NCBI GenBank assembly: GCA_947489085.1
Contig: CANLCJ010000033.1
Span: 1-43,596 of the forward strand
Direction: 5' to 3'
DNA length: 43,596 bases
Source of the DNA: an uncultured Flavobacteriaceae bacterium
GTDB taxonomy: Bacteria; Bacteroidota; Bacteroidia; Flavobacteriales; Flavobacteriaceae
This document shows, one piece after another, positions 1-6,723 of the stretch. A program made the translations under genes and the position numbers. Position 1 is the first letter of the stretch, and every line of letters starts with the position of its first letter. Under the pieces are notes generated by a model, which had not been told where the DNA came from, searched no databases, and saw only the letters and a list, made by a program, of their open reading frames with translations.

Positions 1-72
1 GAACTAGAATTAAGAATTATAAACAATAAAAAAGTAGCATAAAAAATAGTACCAAATTTATTGGGTAGTCCA
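1..72 (+). repeat. Left arm of a 72-bp perfect inverted repeat shared with the right end of the window
   Basis: Bases 1-72 are identical to the reverse complement of 43520-43591, and the match ends at base 73 (T here, C in the other copy). On the right the repeat covers the 5' end of a minus-strand reading frame (43286-43531). Here the same frame reads KIVPNLLGSP and then stops almost at once (F, stop) because the flanking sequence differs. This copy is therefore a promoter/start-region fragment with no gene behind it. It could be a duplicated cassette edge, or simply a repeat in which an assembly was broken. Confidence 0.95.
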
Positions 73-91
73 TTTTAAATCATTATTAAAT

Positions 92-232
92 ATGAGTACT
101 TCATACTTTTTTGAAAAATTAGAGCAAGATAATAACGAGGTAAACAAGAATATTATTAATGTATGTTTCATATTTTTAATAAAGCCTAACGTCTCTTGTA
201 TGATGCGTTTACTTCCCGAAGGGTGCAAATGA
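92..232 (+). other. Small reading frame, possible gene 5' fragment
   Basis: An ATG at 92 opens a 46-codon frame beginning MSTSYFFEKLEQDNNE, which looks like a normal soluble protein start. From about 175 the frame runs into a palindromic intergenic element (GCCTAACGTC... to ...ACAACCTGTTGTGCG), and the remaining residues look non-coding. I infer a gene start cut off by an element insertion or cassette junction rather than a working gene. It is the only plus-strand candidate in the left accessory block. I do not recognise the protein. Confidence 0.25.
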
Positions 233-257
233 ACTATACAACCTGTTGTGCGTTCGT
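180..257. repeat. Palindromic intergenic element at the 3' end of the HEAT-repeat gene
   Basis: The segment starts with GCCTAACGTCTCTTGTAT and ends with ATACAACCTGTTGTGCG. TTGTAT and ATACAA are inverted, and ACAACCTGTTGT is a palindrome with a two-base centre. It lies directly after the stop of the minus-strand gene at 260, as the other elements in the accessory blocks do. GCCTAAC fits the RYYYAAC inverse core of integron attC sites, but the partner core is not convincing, so this stays a structural description. Confidence 0.4.
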
Positions 258-259
258 TT

Positions 260-1069
260 TTATTTTTTATTCAATTTATTTAATGTTTCTGAAAGCCAAT
301 CTTCGTTAACTCTTTTTAATTTTTTATTCTCAATAATTTTCTTTTCTAATAATGGTATGAAATCTTTATCATTGAATAATTCAATAGATTCTAAAATCAG
401 CAAGCCATTTTCGTCAATTCTTCCAAGTTCGATTTTTAAAATGTCTTTTATTTTTTTGTCTTTCCTCTTTGCTAATCCTGAAATAGCTTCAAATCGTGTA
501 ATTTTATCTTTGTCTTTAACTCTATCCCACAAAGCAGTTCTGATTTCTTTCGAATCGTTTTCAAGTTGTGTTCCAATTCCAAAAGTTGCCCAATTTCTAG
601 TGTCAGAATCTTTGTCATTAGACAATTCAATTAAAGTTTTTATTGCATCTTCATTTTCTAAACAAGAAAGTGCAAGCGCTAATTCAAACCTAACATTCAC
701 AAACTTGTGAGTTTTGAATTCTATTAATTTTGAAATCTGTTTCGTATTTAAATTCTCGTTATTATGACTTATTGAGGATAAAATTGCCGATATAACTTTA
801 GGTGATTTCTCATTTTCTAATAATTTAAAGTATAAATCTACTGTTTTGTCCTGTTGATATCTTGGGTCAAAACCTAATTGAGCTAATACATAAATTCCGA
901 TGATTTTTTCTTTTTCACTTTCAGATTTAGCAAGTTTAAATGCTTTATTATAGACTTCTTTATTCGGTCTTTTCCTTAATTCAGATATATTGTCCCAAAA
1001 GGTTTGTTGAGTTTTATTATTCAACAGTCGAGTGAATATTTTTTCAGATGTCCATTTTTTTCGACTCAT
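260..1069 (-). CDS. HEAT-repeat protein
   Basis: This is a predicted soluble cytoplasmic protein of about 269 residues. Helix-pair units recur roughly every 30-35 residues and are rich in L, A, K and E. The clearest runs are NVRFELALALSCLENEDAI and TRFEAISGLAKRKDKKIKD, the usual look of HEAT/PBS-lyase-like solenoids. No catalytic motif is visible and there is no signal peptide. I chose the ATG at 1069 (MSRKKWTSEK) because the ten residues upstream (MYFIPKLKKI) come from the intergenic element. The gene stands alone between two palindromic elements on the same strand as its neighbours, like a one-gene cassette. HEAT solenoids normally mediate protein binding, and in such accessory blocks they are often immunity or regulatory proteins, but that role is inference. 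Confidence 0.75.
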   Translation of the reverse strand: MSRKKWTSEKIFTRLLNNKTQQTFWDNISELRKRPNKEVYNKAFKLAKSESEKEKIIGIYVLAQLGFDPRYQQDKTVDLYFKLLENEKSPKVISAILSSISHNNENLNTKQISKLIEFKTHKFVNVRFELALALSCLENEDAIKTLIELSNDKDSDTRNWATFGIGTQLENDSKEIRTALWDRVKDKDKITRFEAISGLAKRKDKKIKDILKIELGRIDENGLLILESIELFNDKDFIPLLEKKIIENKKLKRVNEDWLSETLNKLNKK

Positions 1070-1092
1070 TATTTTTTTGAGTTTGGGGATGA

Positions 1093-1232
1093 AGTACAAC
1101 GGTCTAGTATAAAATTAGTTGCGTTCTTTAAGTACCTAATTTAGCAAATACAAACCGAATAGAAAATCCGCAAGGATTTTCGTAAGTAGGCTAGAACTAG
1201 CAATAAATTATATACGGTGTTGTGTGCAGTTT
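1093..1232. repeat. Palindromic intergenic element between accessory genes
   Basis: The outer ends are inverted: TACAACGGTCTAGTATA on the left and TATATACGGTGTTGTGTGCA on the right. Inside are a perfect 8-bp stem (GAAAATCC at 1162-1169 with GGATTTTC at 1174-1181, loop GCAA) and the palindrome GCTAGAACTAGC at 1190-1201. I recognise this general type from intergenic spaces around accessory genes of flavobacterial genomes. It spans the whole gap between the HEAT gene and the tandem-repeat gene and starts next to the latter's stop codon. Confidence 0.6.
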
Positions 1233-1496
1233 TTATTCACGACTTCCATAAGAAATTCGCTCTGTTTCTAAATTGTAAATATTAAAATCTCTTGTACCAT
1301 TCATAATTCCGTATGATATGCGTTTTCCATTCAAATCATAGATTGAGAAATTTTCATTGCTGTTAAAAATCCCATAAGCAATATAAATTCCGTCATTACT
1401 ATTGTAAAGAGAAAATCTTTCAGAGTCAGTCATATTCCCGTAAGAAATACGTTCTCCATTCAAATTGTATATATTAAATCTGTCGTTTTCTTTCAT
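1233..1496 (-). CDS. Small protein made of four tandem 21-22-residue repeats
   Basis: The 87-residue product is almost wholly internal repeat. Four units share the pattern xxxRF(N/S)(I/L)Y(N/D)LNG(E/K)RISYG(I/N)M, for example RFNIYNLNGERISYG, NFSIYDLNGKRISYG and DFNIYNLETERISYG. Alternating hydrophobic residues and an NG turn in each unit suggest stacked beta-hairpins, as in a small beta-solenoid or part of a propeller. There is no signal peptide. I chose the ATG at 1496; a GTG at 1502 would overlap the stop codon of the upstream gene by one base (TAGTG). Tight spacing suggests co-translation with 1502-1912. I do not recognise the family. It may be the tail of a longer repeat protein. Confidence 0.6.
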   Translation of the reverse strand: MKENDRFNIYNLNGERISYGNMTDSERFSLYNSNDGIYIAYGIFNSNENFSIYDLNGKRISYGIMNGTRDFNIYNLETERISYGSRE

Positions 1497-1501
1497 AAGC
1501 A

Positions 1502-1912
1502 CTATATTCTCTTGCGTTGTCCTTTGTCTGAAAAAATGGTCAATTCAAAAATCTTATAAATTATTTCCGTTGTTCCATATCCTCCCCATTCGTCAAATTC
1601 TAAATTTTTGTTTTCGTGAAAATATTTTAAATAGAGTGTTGGCATTCCTTTGTAAAAGTCAAGAAATAGATAAGAGGTGTAATCATAAATTCCTAAATCA
1701 GCAAACTCATTCAATACATAGGTGTTCCAAACAGTACATTGACCTGTTTTAGATTCGTAGCCAGACATATCAAATCTTTTGTGCTGTTTGTCAACTTGTT
1801 CAGATTCTAAATATCTCATTGAACTTGATATTCCTTCATCAAAGCTTAATCTTTTTCTAATAAAGTTCATTACTTCTTCTTTAGACTTGTTTTGTAATTC
1901 TTCTGCTGTCAT
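1502..1912 (-). CDS. Unknown small cytoplasmic protein, coupled to the tandem-repeat protein
   Basis: The product is about 136 residues with no signal peptide or membrane segment. It starts MTAEELQNKSKEEV, a charged amphipathic helix, followed by aromatic-rich stretches (YDYTSYLFLDFYKGMP, FDEWGGYGTTEIIYKIFEL) suggesting a compact alpha/beta fold. The frame stays open to 1999, but the 29 extra residues lie in the palindromic element, so I chose the ATG at 1912. The stop TAG shares its last base with a GTG of the downstream gene, so the two were probably inherited as a pair. I do not recognise a family. Size, acidity and setting resemble immunity proteins of polymorphic toxins, which is inference only. 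Confidence 0.55.
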   Translation of the reverse strand: MTAEELQNKSKEEVMNFIRKRLSFDEGISSSMRYLESEQVDKQHKRFDMSGYESKTGQCTVWNTYVLNEFADLGIYDYTSYLFLDFYKGMPTLYLKYFHENKNLEFDEWGGYGTTEIIYKIFELTIFSDKGQRKRI

Positions 1913-1951
1913 ATTCTGTTTTTTTGTAGTTAGTTTGTCAAATTGCACACA

Positions 1952-1988
1952 ACATAGATATATGTGCAATTGCACATATATCTCATGT
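1952..1988. repeat. Long near-perfect palindrome upstream of the 1912 start
   Basis: Bases 1956-1983 form a perfect 28-bp palindrome (half-site AGATATATGTGCAA). With one bulged base at 1984 the pairing continues as ACAT (1952-1955) with ATGT (1985-1988). It lies about 40 bases upstream of the ATG at 1912 on the minus strand and next to a GCACACAAC motif also seen at the end of the 1093-1232 element. It could be a protein-binding operator, an extruding cruciform or a cassette recombination end. Confidence 0.8.
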
Positions 1989-2025
1989 ATGTGTTTCACA
2001 AATCTAAAGGATTTTCTACAGATTC

Positions 2026-2075
2026 AAAACTACTAATAGCTACATGTGTGTATTTCTGTAGTTTTCGAGCTATTA
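2026..2075. promoter_or_regulatory. Interleaved inverted repeats conserved in copies A and B
   Basis: AAAACTAC (2026-2033) pairs with GTAGTTTT (2058-2065), and TAATAGCT (2034-2041) pairs with AGCTATTA (2068-2075). The order is a, b, a', b', so the two 8-bp stems interleave and cannot form a simple nested hairpin. The same arrangement is at 42047-42098, with one mismatch in the first stem. It could act as two alternative RNA structures in the leader of the minus-strand gene downstream, or as a protein-binding arrangement in DNA. Confidence 0.5.
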
Positions 2076-2211
2076 TATCCTAATAGAAGTTGTATCTATC
2101 TCAAATTAGTGCCACTTTCCTGCAAAACACCAAGAGGTGGCTAAAACAGTTCAAACCACTACCTCACTCACAACACGACCTTTACACAAAAACTACAAAT
2201 CAAGGTAAAAC

Positions 2212-2243
2212 AAAAAAACGCTTCAAACATATCGTTTGAAGCG
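2212..2243 (-). terminator. Intrinsic terminator inside copy A
   Basis: On the minus strand CGCTTCAAAC, a five-base loop and GTTTGAAGCG form a perfect 10-bp stem followed by a run of seven T. It would end transcripts arriving from the gene at 2426-3103. Copy B has the matching structure at 42233-42268. Confidence 0.75.
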
Positions 2244-2425
2244 ATTTAAATAAAATTGTGACTTCAAAGAGACAGTGTTAGAACGTTTTGAAACATGATA
2301 TCTTCCAAACATTATCAAAATCTCATGCTGTTAAAGCTTATAAGCACGCTTTGAAAATCGTTTTTTATTTAAGTGGATAAATACAACAGCACATATAGCG
2401 TTAGCACAGGCACGCTATATGTTGC

Positions 2426-3103
2426 TTAGTTGGTAACTGGCTTTTTATTCCGATTTAATATTAATCCGTTATTTATTCCATTAGGTAATTCTATCAGATA
2501 GTTAGAACTCCATAATGTTTCAATTACTTTTCTCATATTTTCGGGTTTATTATCTAATATTAGACTTGCTTCTTTTAGAGAATCTGTTGTCTGAATAAAT
2601 TTCATCAAGTAAAAGTTGTCCAATTCTCCAAATTCAATACCATTATTAATTTGAATATCTAAAATTTGTTCAGTATTAGTGTTTGTAAATGAGCAACCTT
2701 TTCCGTGAAAATGATACCTCCATTCACTATTTATTTTCCCTCTTTGATTTTCACTTCTTTTCGTTTTTAATTCATGGATTTCCTTAGAATTACTAAGGTT
2801 TATGCCAAATGTTTTAGCCATTAAATCCATAAGAGAATGAGCTGTTCTGTCGAATAATTCTATACATTTATGAAATAGTATTATATTTTCAAAAACTGTT
2901 TTGGTTGATATGCTTTTACTAATAATTAGCTTATTCAACCATCCAATTTGAGTTACGACATAATTAGGGAATTCTTTCTGTAACTCTAAAATGTAATTTC
3001 TGGTTAATTTCTCCTCATCCAGAACAAACAATAAAGATTGTTTTTTCTTTAAAAGTTCTCGAATTTTTCCAATTCTAGGAAGTTCTTTAATGTCTATTGT
3101 CAT
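2426..3103 (-). CDS. DUF6896-like protein, possible immunity protein
   Basis: The product is about 225 residues, soluble, with no signal peptide. Its central segment WRYHFHGKGCSF followed by NTNTEQILD matches my memory of the DUF6896 domain (a W-x-H-F-H-G-x-G-C core and a short beta segment); the assignment rests on that motif. The N-terminal about 90 residues are helical and carry no motif I recognise. The ATG at 3103 (MTIDIKELPR) is chosen over the open frame to 3139. The stop codon TAA lies inside the conserved CTTAGTT of copy A, so the gene end and the repeat end are the same sequence, as in integron cassettes. Function is unknown; a toxin-immunity or toxin-neighbour role is inferred from setting only. 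Confidence 0.6.
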   Translation of the reverse strand: MTIDIKELPRIGKIRELLKKKQSLLFVLDEEKLTRNYILELQKEFPNYVVTQIGWLNKLIISKSISTKTVFENIILFHKCIELFDRTAHSLMDLMAKTFGINLSNSKEIHELKTKRSENQRGKINSEWRYHFHGKGCSFTNTNTEQILDIQINNGIEFGELDNFYLMKFIQTTDSLKEASLILDNKPENMRKVIETLWSSNYLIELPNGINNGLILNRNKKPVTN

Positions 3104-3279
3104 TTTTATGCTTATTGGCAACAATTGAATAACATGCATCGGTGCATATTATTCGTACTATAAATCTAATGTTTTTTTACAACCTACAAATGATTTACAA
3201 TTACATACATGTAATTTCATGTGTTTTACTAGAACTATGATCTAAAAACGCTTGCATGGAAAATAACAATCAATTGCAA

Positions 3280-3400
3280 ATAGATGAAAATTTCAAACCA
3301 TCAATCCACTCATAACATGCTCGTTAAAACTAAAAACACAAATCAAGGCAAAAAAAATTCCTTCAAATATCTCGTTTAAAGCGATTTAAACAAAAACACA
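3280..3400 (-). repeat. Decayed copy C of the cassette-boundary element
   Basis: The stretch keeps the middle of copy A in order: TTTCAAACCA, CCACTCATAACA, ACACAAATCAAGGCAAAA, then CTCGTTTAAAGCGATTTAAA. The rest of the 3104-3460 gap is AT-rich and holds short palindromes (ATGCATCGGTGCAT near 3136, ATTACATACATGTAAT near 3200). On the minus strand the terminator-like stem is only partly preserved. I see no gene in this gap. Confidence 0.6.
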
Positions 3401-3462
3401 TGGTAAAGGTAGGTAGTACATCAAAATTTAGTGAGACTCAATCCAAAAAACAATTTTAAAAC

Positions 3463-3498
3463 AAAAAAGCTCGATAATAAAAATTATCAAGCTTTTTT
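3463..3498 (-). terminator. Intrinsic terminator of tRNA-Pro
   Basis: AAAAAAGCTCGATAAT and ATTATCAAGCTTTTTT form a 16-base stem with one mismatch and a four-base loop. Read on the minus strand it is followed by a T run, nine bases after the tRNA 3' end. The flanking A/T runs make it able to work in both directions. Confidence 0.8.
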
Positions 3499-3507
3499 AG
3501 ATTAATG

Positions 3508-3582
3508 TCGGGGTGGCAGGATTCGAACCTGCGACCTCCGCGTCCCAAACGCGGCGCGATAACCGGGCTACGCTACACCCCG
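3508..3582 (-). tRNA. tRNA-Pro (anticodon TGG)
   Basis: The minus strand folds into a full cloverleaf. The acceptor stem is CGGGGTG paired with CACCCCG, and the T arm carries GGTTCGAATCC. The anticodon stem is CGCGT with its partner and a seven-base loop TTTGGGA, placing TGG at 3545-3547. Length is 75 bases with discriminator A. CCA is not encoded (ACAT follows), as is usual in Bacteroidota. It separates the left accessory block from the core genome, a common position for island borders, although I see no attachment-site duplication of its 3' end. Confidence 0.97.
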
Positions 3583-3748
3583 ATAGGTTATCTCTAACGG
3601 GATGCAAATATAATTTTTTTAATTAGTTTATCGTTCTTTTTTAGAAAAAAAATTTAGAGCTGTAACCTATTCTATTAAATACAATTATTTTGAAACCCCG
3701 AACACCCAAAAAACAGCAAGAACCCTAAATACATGTATTAACATTTAG

Positions 3749-3756
3749 TAACTTTG
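3749..3756 (+). promoter_or_regulatory. Candidate -7 element for udk
   Basis: TAACTTTG fits the Bacteroidota -7 consensus TAnnTTTG, 25 bases upstream of the udk ATG. No clear TTTG lies at the matching upstream distance, so the call rests on the -7 element alone. Confidence 0.4.
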
Positions 3757-3780
3757 TTTTTGGCTTAATTTAATATCAAA

Positions 3781-4386
3781 ATGTTAATTATAGGAATAGC
3801 AGGCGGCACTGGTTGCGGAAAAACAACTGTAGTACAACAACTCTTAGGAGCGTTTCCAGAAGGAGAAATTGGTGTGATTTCTCAAGACTCCTATTACCAA
3901 GACACATCGCATTTATCCTACGAAGAACGTACTTCCATAAATTTTGACCACCCCAAAAGCATCGACTTTAAATTACTTATAGCACATTTAAACACATTAA
4001 AAGCAAACAAGCCCGTAGAACAGCCTGTATATTCGTTTGTAAATCATAACAGAACTGGAGACACCATACACACACTTCCTAGAAAAGTAATGTTAGTTGA
4101 AGGCATTTTAATATTTACGCACCCAGAATTGCGTAACTTGTTCGATATTAAAATTTTTGTGCATGCCGATAGTGATGAGCGTTTAATGAGACGACTAAAA
4201 CGAGATATTGCAGAACGCGGCAGGGATTTAAACGAGGTACTTTCCAGATACCAAAACACTTTAAAGCCCATGCACAATCAATTTATAGAACCAACTAAAA
4301 CTTATGCCGATATAATTATACCAAACAACACATACAATACGGTTGCTATAGACATTGTACGGTCTATAATTAATGAAAAGCTATAA
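3781..4386 (+). CDS. udk: Uridine kinase
   Basis: This enzyme phosphorylates uridine and cytidine with ATP or GTP to UMP/CMP in the cytoplasmic pyrimidine salvage pathway. The 201-residue length is normal. The Walker A loop GGTGCGKTT is at residues 8-16. SQDSYYQD follows at about 34, the INFDHPKSID motif at about 54, the VEGIL segment at about 107 (Walker B-like), and the RLKRDIAERGRDL lid segment at about 137. The ATG at 3781 gives the expected N-terminus. The last codon abuts the ATG of divIC with no gap, so these genes and mutA-mutB form one operon-like run, a common flavobacterial order. Confidence 0.95.
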   Translation: MLIIGIAGGTGCGKTTVVQQLLGAFPEGEIGVISQDSYYQDTSHLSYEERTSINFDHPKSIDFKLLIAHLNTLKANKPVEQPVYSFVNHNRTGDTIHTLPRKVMLVEGILIFTHPELRNLFDIKIFVHADSDERLMRRLKRDIAERGRDLNEVLSRYQNTLKPMHNQFIEPTKTYADIIIPNNTYNTVAIDIVRSIINEKL

Positions 4387-4716
4387 ATGAAAAACGTAAA
4401 CTTAAAATACAATTACCTGAAACCATTTAAAAACATTTACGTTATTATTTTGGTTGTATTTGTGGTATGGATGTTTTTTTTCGATAGCAATTCCTGGTTT
4501 ATACACAAAGAACTCTCTAACGATATTGAAGATTTAGAATCTGAAAAAGCCTATTACAGCAAAGAAATTGAAAAGGACAGAAAAGCACTTAAAATTTTAA
4601 GCTCTGAACAAGGCTTAGAGAAGTTTGCTCGCGAAGAGTATTATATGAAAAAAGATAATGAAGACATTTTTATCATTGAATATAAAGACAGTATAAAAAC
4701 CGATGGTAATGAATGA
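4387..4716 (+). CDS. Septum formation initiator (DivIC/FtsB-like)
   Basis: This is a small bitopic division protein of 109 residues. A short basic N-terminus precedes one membrane helix (about residues 15-30, IYVIILVVFVVWMFFF), and then a periplasmic coiled coil (ELSNDIEDLESEKAYYSKEIEKDRKAL). The conserved tail GLEKFAREEYYMKKDNED is the DivIC/FtsB signature. In the family it pairs with FtsL in the divisome that activates septal peptidoglycan synthesis. The start directly follows udk's stop and the end overlaps mutA by 14 bases, indicating translational coupling. Confidence 0.9.
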   Translation: MKNVNLKYNYLKPFKNIYVIILVVFVVWMFFFDSNSWFIHKELSNDIEDLESEKAYYSKEIEKDRKALKILSSEQGLEKFAREEYYMKKDNEDIFIIEYKDSIKTDGNE

Positions 4717-6076
4717 GTTAAACTTTGAAGAATTTACTCCAGTCTCTGCCAAGGCTTGGAAACAACACATACAATTTCATCTAAAAGGTTTAGATTATAA
4801 CGATACATTATCATGGATCAGTAGCGAAGGGATTTCAATAAAACCTTTTTACCATAAAGATACCGTTAAAGCTGTACCTCTAAGTGCCATTTCAACCAAT
4901 GCCAATTTTAATATATGCGATACCATTGAGGTTTTAGATGTAGCAAAAGCCAATGCAGAAGCACTAAAAGCTATAAATGCTGGTGCAAACAGCATTAAAT
5001 TCTGTATTAAAACTACTGGTATTGCATATAAAGATGTCCTTAACGGTATAGATACCACTGCCATTACTGTTTACTTCGATTTTAATGTAGCGCTACAGCA
5101 TGTTGTTGCAAACAAAACTCAAATAGAACTGGCCAACACCTATTGTACGACAGACATTATCGGTAATTTAGCAAAAACAGGAAATTGGTATGCCAACTTA
5201 AAGGCAGACTTTTTAAATTTCAGCACTTTTGTAACGCAAACACAAGCTTTTCACATAAATGTTTCTCTTTACGAAAATGCAGGTGCAACTATTGTGCAAC
5301 AATTAGCTTACACCATGGGGCATGCTAACGAATACTTCAACCATTTTGAAAATGCATTTAAAGACGCTGTTACAACACCTATAACTGTTGTATTTAATGT
5401 TTCTATAGGCTCTAATTATTTTTTCGAAATAGCCAAACTTAAAGCTTTGAGGTTGCTCTTTAATAGCATTACAAAACACTATTCTACCCCCTACAGATGT
5501 CATATTTTTGCTTTACCTACAAAACGAAATAAAACAATTTACGATGCTTACACCAATAGTATACGTAGCACTACAGAATGTATGAGTGCTGTATTGGGCG
5601 GCGCAGATACCATTAGCAATACACCACACAATGCCACTTTTAAAACGCAGGATGCTTCTGCTAAACGCTTAGCTAGAAATCAATTATTGCTTTTAAAACA
5701 CGAAGGCTATTTCGACGCCGTACACAACCCCACAGACGGCAGTTATTATATAGAAACGTTAACCACCCAATTGGCAGAAAGCACTTTAAATTTATTTAAA
5801 AATATAGAACTTAGTGGCGGTTTTTTAAAACAGTTAAAAGAAGGTACTGTACAACGTAAATTAAAAGAAAGTGCAACTAAAGAAGAACAATTGTTTAATA
5901 CCAAAGAGAAAACAATAGTAGGTTGTAACGCCTTTACTAACCCTAATGAACGCTTAAAAGACAGCATTGAAAAGTATCCGTTTTTAAAAAAAGAAAAACG
6001 AAAAACACTTATTCCACCTATAATAGAAAAACGATTAACCCAAAATTTAGAAAAAGAACGATTAAAAAAAGAGTAA
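4703..6076 (+). CDS. mutA: Methylmalonyl-CoA mutase small subunit
   Basis: This is the beta subunit of the adenosylcobalamin-dependent methylmalonyl-CoA mutase, the non-catalytic partner of MutB at 6724. At 457 residues it is shorter than classic MutA and lacks the C-terminal B12-binding domain. The family TIM-barrel features are visible: SWISSEGISIKPFY near the start, the TPITVVFNVSIGSNYFFEIAKLKALR-type segment in the middle, and DGSYYIETLT near residue 350. The frame opens with MVMNELNF, so the start may be 4703 or the second ATG at 4709; both overlap divIC. The C-terminus is strongly basic. Confidence 0.93.
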   Translation: MVMNELNFEEFTPVSAKAWKQHIQFHLKGLDYNDTLSWISSEGISIKPFYHKDTVKAVPLSAISTNANFNICDTIEVLDVAKANAEALKAINAGANSIKFCIKTTGIAYKDVLNGIDTTAITVYFDFNVALQHVVANKTQIELANTYCTTDIIGNLAKTGNWYANLKADFLNFSTFVTQTQAFHINVSLYENAGATIVQQLAYTMGHANEYFNHFENAFKDAVTTPITVVFNVSIGSNYFFEIAKLKALRLLFNSITKHYSTPYRCHIFALPTKRNKTIYDAYTNSIRSTTECMSAVLGGADTISNTPHNATFKTQDASAKRLARNQLLLLKHEGYFDAVHNPTDGSYYIETLTTQLAESTLNLFKNIELSGGFLKQLKEGTVQRKLKESATKEEQLFNTKEKTIVGCNAFTNPNERLKDSIEKYPFLKKEKRKTLIPPIIEKRLTQNLEKERLKKE

Positions 6077-6082
6077 TTTATT

Positions 6083-6685
6083 ATGAGAATTAAATGTAAC
6101 CGTATCGCAGTAATTGTAATGGTAGCCACTTTATTTAGTTGTAACCAGAAACCAAAAGAAAAAACCTTGTCTGAGTATAAATATGCAGAAAAAGGTATTG
6201 TAGTAAACTGCGAAAACTTTGACGTAAAGCTCCTTAGTGAAGCGATTTTTGCGTTTGAAGACGATATAACGAAATATTACGGCAAAGAAAACCCCAATGT
6301 AACACGAGCCTATTCGCAATTTATAAGAGACGTTACCTACAAACGCGCCAAATTTGCTGAAATAGCATCGCCACACGCATTGGCTATTGCCAAGGTGTTA
6401 AAGTCTAAAACAGATTTATGGGCTTCTAAATCGTTAAATTACGAAGGCGCTACAGTAAATTGTATTGCCAACAACCTTACCAACAAAGATTTAAAAACCA
6501 CAATGAATGCGCTACTACAAACCAATAGCATGAGCCTTAAATTCTTTGCGCCAGCAGTACAATCGAATTACAGTAGCGCTGTAAGAGATAAATATTTGGC
6601 AGCTTACATTGCTTTAGAGTTTTATTACGCAAACTTGTTAGACATAGAACCTAAGGCACCAGAAACCGCAACTAAAGAAGAGTAA
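6083..6685 (+). CDS. Lipoprotein encoded between mutA and mutB
   Basis: The 200-residue product has a lipoprotein signal peptide (MRIKCNRIAVIVMVATLFSC, lipobox LFSC), so it should be membrane-anchored in the envelope. The mature part is mostly helical (SPHALAIAKVLKSKTDLW, MNALLQTNSMSLKFFAP) and ends in an acidic tail. I do not recognise a functional domain. Its place six bases after mutA and 38 bases before mutB shows co-transcription with a cytoplasmic enzyme although it is an exported protein. No link to mutase chemistry is visible. Confidence 0.8.
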   Translation: MRIKCNRIAVIVMVATLFSCNQKPKEKTLSEYKYAEKGIVVNCENFDVKLLSEAIFAFEDDITKYYGKENPNVTRAYSQFIRDVTYKRAKFAEIASPHALAIAKVLKSKTDLWASKSLNYEGATVNCIANNLTNKDLKTTMNALLQTNSMSLKFFAPAVQSNYSSAVRDKYLAAYIALEFYYANLLDIEPKAPETATKEE

Positions 6686-6723
6686 AACTGTAATTTTTAA
6701 ATTAAGCACAATAGCATTGCACT

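Larger units (their letters stand above)
1986..2428 (-). repeat. Cassette-boundary element, copy A (about 440 bp)
   Basis: This segment is a clear imperfect copy of 42007-42461 in the same orientation, alignable along nearly its whole length (shared blocks include GTGTTTCACAAATCTAAAGG, GAGCTATTATATCCTAATA and GTACGCTTTGAAAATCG-type runs). Read on the minus strand it starts at the stop codon of the gene at 2426 (AAC-TAA-G) and enters a 10-bp perfect hairpin (CATATAGCGT with ACGCTATATG, 2393-2422). A T-tailed terminator follows (2219-2243), then about 230 bp of conserved leader before the next gene. The layout is that of a gene-cassette boundary, reminiscent of integron attC sites but longer. 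No integrase is visible. Confidence 0.85.

Noticed and set aside
246-710. 154-codon plus-strand frame
   Set aside because: It is antisense to the HEAT-repeat gene, rich in S, F and L as expected of an antisense shadow, and has no family motif.
1986-2428. True integron attC annotation
   Set aside because: The element is longer than usual attC sites, a paired GTTRRRY core is not clear, and no tyrosine integrase is in the window. I kept it as attC-like only.
3508-3582. Attachment site of an integrated element at tRNA-Pro
   Set aside because: No duplicated tRNA 3' end and no integrase were found near the left accessory block.
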